Source of the DNA: Burkholderiales bacterium
GTDB lineage: Bacteria > Pseudomonadota > Gammaproteobacteria > Burkholderiales > Burkholderiaceae_C
Length of the DNA: 7,230 nucleotides
Direction of reading: 5' to 3'
NCBI GenBank assembly: GCA_947474415.1
Contig: CANJKD010000110.1
Location: 1-7,230 of the forward strand
Below are positions 6,919 through 7,230 of this stretch, piece after piece; the stretch's first letter is position 1, and every line of letters starts with the position of its first letter. The position numbers were made by a program, and so were the translations under genes. Below the pieces are notes generated by a model. The model was not told the DNA's origin. It saw only the letters and a list, made by a program, of their open reading frames with translations, and ran no database searches.

Positions 6919-7230
6919 ATGTCTGCACAACTCTCCCAGAACGTGCTGCTCGCGGTGCCGTTGGCGCCGCTCGTCGGCGCCATCGCCGCCGGCCTGTTCG
7001 GCAAGACCATCGGGCGCAGCGGCGCGCACTGGATCACCTGCATCGGCGTCGCGATCTCGCTGGTCATATCGGTCCAGACCCTGCTCGCGGTGCTGGACGG
7101 CGCGCGTTTCAACGCCACGATCTACGAGTGGATGAACCTCGGCGGGCTGAAGATGGAGATCGGCTTCCTCGTCGACGGCCTGACCGCGATGATGATGTGC
7201 GTGGTGACCTTCGTGTCGCTGATGGTGCAC
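6919..7230 (+). CDS. nuoL: NADH-quinone oxidoreductase subunit L (ND5 homologue), N-terminal part
   Basis: NuoL is the distal antiporter-like, proton-translocating subunit of the membrane arm. The first 104 codons are present and the frame is open to the window edge; the full protein is normally well over 600 residues. Hydrophobic segments are seen at about 8-28 and 38-59, and the diagnostic FLVDGLTAMMMCVVTFVSLMVH region at 83-104 is the start of the third helix, where the family motif is usually DGLT followed by a hydrophobic run. The catalytic membrane Glu and Lys residues lie beyond the window. The ATG at 6919 gives a typical N-terminus (MSAQLSQNVLLAVPLAPL). Only a weak ribosome binding site is seen (GGGTGGGA, 6902-6909), so translation may be helped by coupling from upstream. 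Confidence 0.95.
   Translation, partial: MSAQLSQNVLLAVPLAPLVGAIAAGLFGKTIGRSGAHWITCIGVAISLVISVQTLLAVLDGARFNATIYEWMNLGGLKMEIGFLVDGLTAMMMCVVTFVSLMVH

Noticed and set aside
1..7230. A novel multi-gene system hidden in the window
   Set aside because: All sizeable coding capacity is accounted for by nuoE to nuoL in standard order; no transposase, CRISPR, tRNA, rRNA or foreign gene is visible.

Overview
The window is the middle of a nuo operon, which encodes the proton-pumping NADH:ubiquinone oxidoreductase (respiratory complex I). All genes are on the + strand in the conserved order nuoE (3' part), nuoF, nuoG, nuoH, nuoI, nuoJ, nuoK, nuoL (5' part). The sequence is GC-rich with strong G/C preference at third codon positions. 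The protein signatures suggest a betaproteobacterium of the order Burkholderiales: NuoH carries the [23 protein letters not shown] variant, NuoG has no N7-cluster cysteines, and nuoE and nuoF are separate rather than fused elsewhere. The Leptothrix/Rubrivivax/Comamonadaceae neighbourhood is a guess from memory and is not demonstrated here.

Layout: nuoE tail 1-280; 94-bp gap with a GC-rich inverted-repeat element 281-374; nuoF 375-1817; nuoG 1814-4195 (ATGA overlap with nuoF); nuoH 4204-5268; nuoI 5279-5794; 67-bp gap with hairpins 5795-5861; nuoJ 5862-6515; nuoK 6512-6829 (ATGA overlap with nuoJ); 89-bp gap with two hairpins and a possible 27-codon reading frame 6830-6918; nuoL start 6919-7230. 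No internal promoter or terminator is evident; the genes look co-transcribed from a promoter upstream of the window.

How the genes work together: NuoE, NuoF and NuoG form the peripheral NADH-oxidising arm (FMN and Fe-S clusters N1a, N3, N1b, N5, N4). NuoI carries N6a and N6b towards the quinone site, NuoH forms much of the quinone chamber in the membrane, and NuoJ, NuoK and NuoL belong to the proton-translocating membrane arm. All diagnostic metal ligands that fall inside the window are present, so the complex looks functional.

The genes are ordinary housekeeping genes and I see no undescribed system among them. The unusual signal is between them: a GC-rich palindromic repeat seems to occupy several gene junctions. 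The copy in the nuoE-nuoF gap and the copy at the 3' end of nuoF share an ordered set of blocks in opposite orientation, the nuoK-nuoL gap shares blocks with the nuoF copy, and the nuoI-nuoJ gap has a weak match. The nuoF copy is translated and gives NuoF an atypical C-terminal tail of about 22 residues; the nuoE-nuoF copy contains the nuoF ribosome binding site in one of its stem arms.
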